From assembly GCA_003331625.1 (NCBI GenBank), contig QOPF01000001.1:103474-167473 (forward strand): a stretch of DNA of 64,000 nucleotides, given 5' to 3'. Made by a program: the position numbers and the translations under genes. The DNA is from Gammaproteobacteria bacterium (GTDB lineage Bacteria; Pseudomonadota; Gammaproteobacteria; Magnimaribacterales; AG-339-G14). The notes under the pieces are model-generated. The model did not search any database. It had not been told where the DNA came from and worked only from the letters and a program-made list of their open reading frames with translations. The stretch's first letter is position 1. Every line of letters begins with the position of its first letter. This document shows positions 59,326 to 64,000 of the stretch, piece after piece.

Positions 59326-61206
59326 GTGAAAAAAACATTTAAGACAAAAGTTCTTCTTAATAACTCTGGTAAAGGAAAAGTTAAGTTTTTCGAAGAAGAG
59401 CTTCTTTCTTTATCAAAAAGAGAAATGTTTAAAGTTTTCCCTGGTGATGAAGTTATCTGTAAAAAAATTCCGGGCGGAAGAGCAAAAATAATAGAAATTC
59501 TTAAAAGAAACACCAAAGAACTTACAGGAGTAATAAAAAAAAATAAGGGCAAGACTTTTTTAATTAGTTTGAATAACAGCTTCCATTTAGAAATTCTTTT
59601 GGAAGGAAAAAATTTAAGAAATTTTAAAGCCAAAGATATATGTAAAGTTCAAATCATCACACAGCCCTCTCTAAAATATAAACCTAAAGCTAGACCTATA
59701 AAGACTTTGCAGTCTGAAAATGTTTTCGAAGAAGCATTTATTGTTGCCACTAGTGGAACTGAGCTTTCTACGGATTGGCAAAGATCGGTTATAAGTGAAT
59801 GTCAAAAACTTCCTGAAAAAATAACAGATCAGGATGTTAAAAATAGAAAGGATTTGAGACAGCTAAATTTTGTAACCATTGATGGGATAAATGCAAAAGA
59901 TTTTGATGATGCAATCTATGCTGAAAAAAATTCTAACGGGTATCGACTTTTTGTCGCTATTGCTGACGTATCTGAATATGTTCAGATGAATACAAATCTT
60001 GATAAGGAAGCATTTTTTCGAGCAACTTCGGTTTACTTTGATAAAAAAGTTTTACCGATGCTTCCTGAAATTATCTCTAATAAATTATGTTCTTTGAGAC
60101 CGCTAGAAGATAAATTAGTTATGACCTGTGAAATTAATCTCAACGAGAAAGGTCATATAATTTCATATGATTTTTCACAATCATTAATCAACTCAAAACG
60201 AAGATTAACTTATGAAGAGGTAGAAAAATATCTTAAGAAAAATACGAGCAATATCGATGCAGAAGTTCTTTCTAGTATAGATGTTTTAAAAATCATCCAT
60301 TCTTTAAGAAGAAAAATTAGAAAAGAAAGAAAGGCTATAGATTTTCATCTAAGCGAATATTATCCTGTAGAAGCAAATAATAAAATTGTTAAATTCAAGG
60401 AATCAAAACATCTTGAAGCAAATGAAATAGTTGAAGAATGTATGATTTTGGCAAACATATGCGCAGCTAAATTTACTAAAACTTCAAAAGTTCCCATACC
60501 ATTTCGACACCATGCTAATCCTGACTTGCACGAACTTGAAAAATTAAAAGAATTTCTTAAAACAAGAGGTTTAAGAAAAGGCATGGAAGAGCCTGACCCA
60601 AGGAAAAGATTGAATCTTTGGTTGGAAGAAATAGAAAAATCAAAAAAATCGTTTTCCTTAATTTATCAAATTCTCCGAAGTATGAAATTAGCAGTTTATT
60701 CTGGTAAGGAAAGCAATCACTTTGCTTTGGGACTTAATGAATATTCTCATTTTACTTCGCCAATAAGAAGATACTCTGATCTCATTACCCATAGAGTAAT
60801 AAAAAATATATTGGATAAAAAGGAGCCTATTTATTCTGATAATGATATTGAAGACATAGCATCTTTTTGTAGCGAAAAAAATAGAGAGACTGACAAAATT
60901 GTAAGACAGTCATCAAAATATTTAAGTTGCAAATGTGCTGAAAATTATATTGGAAAAGTTTTCTCTGCCGAAATTATTTCAGTACTTGAATTTGGCATGT
61001 TTATGCATATCAAAGAACTAAATATAGAGGGTTTTTGTCATGTAAAAAATCTAAAAAAATCACCCTACTATATCCACGATGAGTTCAGCCATTCGCTTCG
61101 TTCTCCTAATAACAATGATGTGTATTCTCTAGGTGATAGATGTAAAATTAAAATTAAGTCTGTAGACACATCTAGAAAAAGAATAGATTTAAAGCTTGTT
61201 TTTTAA
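59326..61206 (+). CDS. rnr: Ribonuclease R, compact form
   Basis: A 626-residue RNase II/R-family 3'-5' exoribonuclease. The catalytic RNB domain has TIDGINAKDFDDA (about 184-196) with the metal-binding aspartates, and HFTSPIRRYSDLITHR. A C-terminal S1 domain (about 545-625) closes the protein. Compared with E. coli RNase R (about 813 residues) it lacks the N-terminal helix-turn-helix region and the Lys-rich tail. I call it RNase R rather than RNase II because of the KDFDDA motif and the adjacent rlmB. The start is a GTG. Confidence 0.93.
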   Translation: MKKTFKTKVLLNNSGKGKVKFFEEELLSLSKREMFKVFPGDEVICKKIPGGRAKIIEILKRNTKELTGVIKKNKGKTFLISLNNSFHLEILLEGKNLRNFKAKDICKVQIITQPSLKYKPKARPIKTLQSENVFEEAFIVATSGTELSTDWQRSVISECQKLPEKITDQDVKNRKDLRQLNFVTIDGINAKDFDDAIYAEKNSNGYRLFVAIADVSEYVQMNTNLDKEAFFRATSVYFDKKVLPMLPEIISNKLCSLRPLEDKLVMTCEINLNEKGHIISYDFSQSLINSKRRLTYEEVEKYLKKNTSNIDAEVLSSIDVLKIIHSLRRKIRKERKAIDFHLSEYYPVEANNKIVKFKESKHLEANEIVEECMILANICAAKFTKTSKVPIPFRHHANPDLHELEKLKEFLKTRGLRKGMEEPDPRKRLNLWLEEIEKSKKSFSLIYQILRSMKLAVYSGKESNHFALGLNEYSHFTSPIRRYSDLITHRVIKNILDKKEPIYSDNDIEDIASFCSEKNRETDKIVRQSSKYLSCKCAENYIGKVFSAEIISVLEFGMFMHIKELNIEGFCHVKNLKKSPYYIHDEFSHSLRSPNNNDVYSLGDRCKIKIKSVDTSRKRIDLKLVF

Positions 61207-61209
61207 AAA

Positions 61210-61908
61210 ATGACTGAACTAAAATCTTCCGATCAGAACTTTATTAAAACTTTAATAACTAATCTTCCTGAAAAGGTAAAAGAATTCGTCCTGCCAGATA
61301 AAAAAAATGATAAGAAAACTTCTGATCTAATACATCTAGCAAAACAAAATAATGTAGAAGTTAAATTTAGTTCTTCGAAAAAGTTACACGCCACATACGA
61401 ACCTGCTCAAGCAAAGGATATTAACTTTTTAGAAAAGTTATTAGACAAAAAAAATAATTCTCTCATTCTAATATTAGATCATGTAATGGATCCGCAAAAT
61501 CTTGGCTCTATCTTAAGAACATCTTTAGCTGCAGAAGTTGATGCAGTTGTCGTGAGTAAAAATAGAGCCTGTCATTTAACTGATACAGTGAGGAAAGTTT
61601 CTAAAGGCGCCTCAGAAATAATACCTTTCGTTATCGTCAATAATATTAAATATCTGACAAAACATTTAAAGAATATTAATTTTAAAATTGTAGGATGCGA
61701 GGCTTCAGCTGAAAAAAAATATTATGATTTCGATTATAAAGTTCCGGTGGCAATCATAATGGGTTCCGAAGGATATGGAATTAAGCTAAATTTAAAAAAA
61801 GAAATAGATGAAATGCTTAAAATTCCAATGAGTGAGAAAATAGAAAGTCTTAACGTTTCTAATGCTTGTTCTGTTATTCTATTTGAAGCAAATAAACAGA
61901 GAAATTAA
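61210..61908 (+). CDS. rlmB: 23S rRNA 2'-O-methyltransferase RlmB
   Basis: A 232-residue SpoU-class (SPOUT) methyltransferase; in E. coli RlmB methylates G2251 in the P loop of 23S rRNA. Motifs DHVMDPQNLGSILRTS, IIMGSEGYGI and IPMSEKIESLNVSNACSVILFEA are the family's knot and SAM site. It starts 3 bp after rnr, the conserved rnr-rlmB order, with a somewhat short N-terminal domain. Confidence 0.93.
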   Translation: MTELKSSDQNFIKTLITNLPEKVKEFVLPDKKNDKKTSDLIHLAKQNNVEVKFSSSKKLHATYEPAQAKDINFLEKLLDKKNNSLILILDHVMDPQNLGSILRTSLAAEVDAVVVSKNRACHLTDTVRKVSKGASEIIPFVIVNNIKYLTKHLKNINFKIVGCEASAEKKYYDFDYKVPVAIIMGSEGYGIKLNLKKEIDEMLKIPMSEKIESLNVSNACSVILFEANKQRN

Positions 61909-61909
61909 A

Positions 61910-62833
61910 ATGATGCTTGTCCAAAGAACACTCACAAATCATATAAAAGCCTCAGGTATTGGTGTGCATTCTGGGAGAAAAATCACAATGAACCTCCTGC
62001 CGGCTGAAGAAGATCAAGGTGTAATTTTCAAAAGAATCGACTTAGAACCTGCAGTTGAAATCAAGGCTGTAGTTGAAAATGTTGGTCCTACTTCTTTTGC
62101 AACTACTCTGATAGACGGCAATGTTGAAATAGCTACTGTGGAACATATGATGTCAGCGTTTGCTGGTCTTGGAATTGACAACGTTACCGTAGAGATAAAT
62201 GACTGCGAAGTTCCAATAATGGATGGGAGTGCCAGTCCTTTTGTCTTTCTGATTCAATCTGCAGGAATCAAAGAACAATCAAAACCAAAAAAATTTATAA
62301 AGATAAAAAAAGAGATCTCAATTACTACTGATAATGGTGCTTATGCAAAACTATCACCTTATGATGGTTTTAAAGTTACACATTCTTTGGTCTATGACGA
62401 TGAATCAAGAAAAAGTTTATCAAAAACTACTACTGTTGATTTTAATTCAACCACTTATTTAAAAGAAATCTCAAGATCTAGAACTTATGGGTTTATGAAT
62501 GAGTTGGAAGCATTAAAAAAGAATTCTTTAGCACTTGGAGCAAGTCAAAAAAATGCGATTGCCATTAAAGATAATAAGATTCTTAACGAAGACGGTTTAA
62601 GATCTCAGGATGAGTTAGTGAAACATAAGATATTAGACGTAATAGGAGATTTATATCTACTTCAATACAATCTAATTGGAGAATTTGAAGGTTATAAATC
62701 AGGTCATACTCAAAATAATTTATTATTGAGGAAGTTAATTGAAGTTCCAGATTCTTGGGAATTGATTTCTTCAGAAGTTGACAATCCAATAATTGATTAC
62801 ATAGAACCAATAATAGATCCCAGTCTCGGTTAA
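61910..62833 (+). CDS. lpxC: UDP-3-O-acyl-N-acetylglucosamine deacetylase LpxC
   Basis: A 307-residue LpxC, the committed step of lipid A synthesis. I chose the ATG at 61910, one base after rlmB (61913 is equally possible). Zinc ligand His79 lies in TVEHMMSAFAGLGIDN, the other ligands in LVKHKILDVIGD, and the catalytic His in KSGHTQNNLL. The length and His79 number agree with E. coli. Its stop is followed one base later by secA. Confidence 0.97.
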   Translation: MMLVQRTLTNHIKASGIGVHSGRKITMNLLPAEEDQGVIFKRIDLEPAVEIKAVVENVGPTSFATTLIDGNVEIATVEHMMSAFAGLGIDNVTVEINDCEVPIMDGSASPFVFLIQSAGIKEQSKPKKFIKIKKEISITTDNGAYAKLSPYDGFKVTHSLVYDDESRKSLSKTTTVDFNSTTYLKEISRSRTYGFMNELEALKKNSLALGASQKNAIAIKDNKILNEDGLRSQDELVKHKILDVIGDLYLLQYNLIGEFEGYKSGHTQNNLLLRKLIEVPDSWELISSEVDNPIIDYIEPIIDPSLG

Positions 62834-62834
62834 A

Positions 62835-64000
62835 ATGTCTTTCTTATCATTTTTATTTGGAAATAAAGATAAACGAATTTTACGTCAAACAAATGATTTA
62901 GTAACTTCAATAAATCTTCTAGAAAAAAAGTTTGAAGAGTTAAACTCTGAAGAATTAAAAAATACTACCCAGAGACTAAAAAACAATCTTGCTGATGGAA
63001 AAAAATTAGACGACTTAATTCCTGAGGCTTTTGCTGCAGTGAGAGAATCTAGCAAAAGATATCTAGGCTTGAGACATTATGATTGTCAATTAATTGGAGG
63101 CGTAGTCTTAAATAAGGGAATGATTGCTGAAATGGCTACTGGGGAAGGAAAAACTTTAGTCGCTACTTTGCCCTGCTACTTAAATGCTCTTACTGAAAAA
63201 AGCGTCATAGTAGTAACCGCTAATGAATATTTAGCAAAAAGAGATGCAGCTTGGATGGAACCAATTTTTCAGGGTTTGGGTATGCAAGTAGGATTTGTTA
63301 CTCCTGAATTAAATCATATTGAAAAAAAAGAAAACTACGCCAAAGATATTGTTTATGCAACAAACAACGAACTCGGATTTGATTACCTAAGAGACAATAT
63401 GGTTTTAAGAGAAGAGGATCGTCTTCAGAAAGATCCCTTTTTTGTAGTAGTAGACGAAGTAGATTCAATTTTAATTGATGAAGCAAGAACTCCTTTGATT
63501 ATTAGCGGAGTAGCTGAGGACAATGGTCCGCTTTATAAAAAACTAAAGCCCGTAGTTAAAAATCTTTTTGAAGAAGAATTCGATCCTGAAAAAGAGGAAA
63601 TTATAAAAGCTGGAGATTTTACAGTTGATTTGCAATCTAGATCTATTGAAATTACAGAGAATGGCCATGAAAAAATTGAAGAGTTTTTAAGGCAAAACTC
63701 TATGCTAGCCGATTCGGTCAGCTTGTATGCAAGCGAAAACTTAAAATTATTGAACATGGTTCAAGCTCTAATAAGAGCAGAAATTCTTTTTGAGAAAAAT
63801 ACAGATTATATTGTACAAAATAGCAAAGTAATTTTAATAGACACTAATTCAGGAAGAGCCATGCCTGGAAGAAGATTGTCAGATGGTGTTCATCAAGCGT
63901 TGGAATTAAAAGAAGGTCTAGAAATTCAGGTTGAAAGTCAAACGCTTGCTTCTACAACATTTCAAAATTTTTTTAGAATGTTTGAGAAATTATCTGGAAT
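62835..64000 (+). CDS. secA: Preprotein translocase ATPase SecA (5' part)
   Basis: The first 388 codons of SecA, cut by the window end. The Walker A ATGEGKT is at residues 101-107, the DEAD-type box DEVDSILIDEART follows, and the preprotein cross-linking domain begins near 220. The opening MSFLSFLFGNKDKR is typical. It begins immediately after lpxC, with no room for secM, the translational sensor that sits between them in E. coli. Confidence 0.97.
   Translation, partial: MSFLSFLFGNKDKRILRQTNDLVTSINLLEKKFEELNSEELKNTTQRLKNNLADGKKLDDLIPEAFAAVRESSKRYLGLRHYDCQLIGGVVLNKGMIAEMATGEGKTLVATLPCYLNALTEKSVIVVTANEYLAKRDAAWMEPIFQGLGMQVGFVTPELNHIEKKENYAKDIVYATNNELGFDYLRDNMVLREEDRLQKDPFFVVVDEVDSILIDEARTPLIISGVAEDNGPLYKKLKPVVKNLFEEEFDPEKEEIIKAGDFTVDLQSRSIEITENGHEKIEEFLRQNSMLADSVSLYASENLKLLNMVQALIRAEILFEKNTDYIVQNSKVILIDTNSGRAMPGRRLSDGVHQALELKEGLEIQVESQTLASTTFQNFFRMFEKLSG

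Overview
The window is a gene-dense, strongly AT-rich stretch of a gammaproteobacterial chromosome. Gene content, Pseudomonas-like gene order (fur/bamE divergent; grpE-dnaK-dnaJ-dapB; rplU-rpmA-obgE-proB near rpsT; ssb and uvrA next to the rplQ end of the ribosomal cluster; tRNAs-tuf-tRNA-Trp-secE) and very small intergenic gaps suggest a streamlined marine lineage. SAR86 is my best guess, inferred from style and not from any database comparison. No rRNA, CRISPR array, insertion sequence, integrase or phage gene was seen.

Layout. 1-9,740 (minus strand): rpsB-tsf-pyrH-frr-uppS-cdsA-dxr-rseP-bamA-skp, linking translation factors, isoprenoid and phospholipid synthesis and outer-membrane assembly. 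9,740-14,766 (minus): fur-grpE-dnaK-dnaJ-dapB. 14,793-18,451: bamE, a sodium:neurotransmitter-type symporter, smpB, the tmRNA gene, a family 25 glycosyltransferase and rpsT. 18,443-25,936: rplU-rpmA-obgE-proB, fabA-fabB, ssb and uvrA. 25,941-54,712 (minus): one uninterrupted 29-kb cluster in which the rif/beta, str, S10, spc and alpha operons are joined end to end (tuf, tRNA-Trp, secE, nusG, L11/L1/L10/L7, rpoB, rpoC, rpsL, rpsG, fusA, rpsJ through rplQ). It carries no second tuf copy. 54,753-55,938: tRNA-Thr, tRNA-Tyr, birA and another tRNA-Thr. 55,947-64,000: a small membrane protein of unknown role, a GH3 beta-glucosidase with a PA14-like insert, an RraA-family protein, rnr-rlmB, and lpxC-secA (secA runs off the end).

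No gene-free stretch exceeds 300 bases. The longest are the L10 leader (187 bp) and the S2 leader region (176 bp). Readable promoters include TTGACA-N17-GAGAAT before the tRNA-tuf operon, TTGACC-N17-TAAAAT between rpoC and rpsL, TTGACA-N17-TAGAAT between fusA and rpsJ, and TTGACA-N17-CATCAT before rpsT.

I see no obviously new multi-gene system. The unusual signals are small. The tuf stop codon shares its last two bases with the 5' end of tRNA-Trp. A tRNA-sized inverted repeat ending in CCA lies between tRNA-Tyr and tRNA-Thr. Several first genes have a -10 box only 6-8 bases before the start codon and no Shine-Dalgarno, which suggests leaderless mRNAs, including a mirror-image divergent pair. 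DnaJ has lost a zinc-ligand cysteine. BirA, ProB and RNase R are reduced-domain versions.
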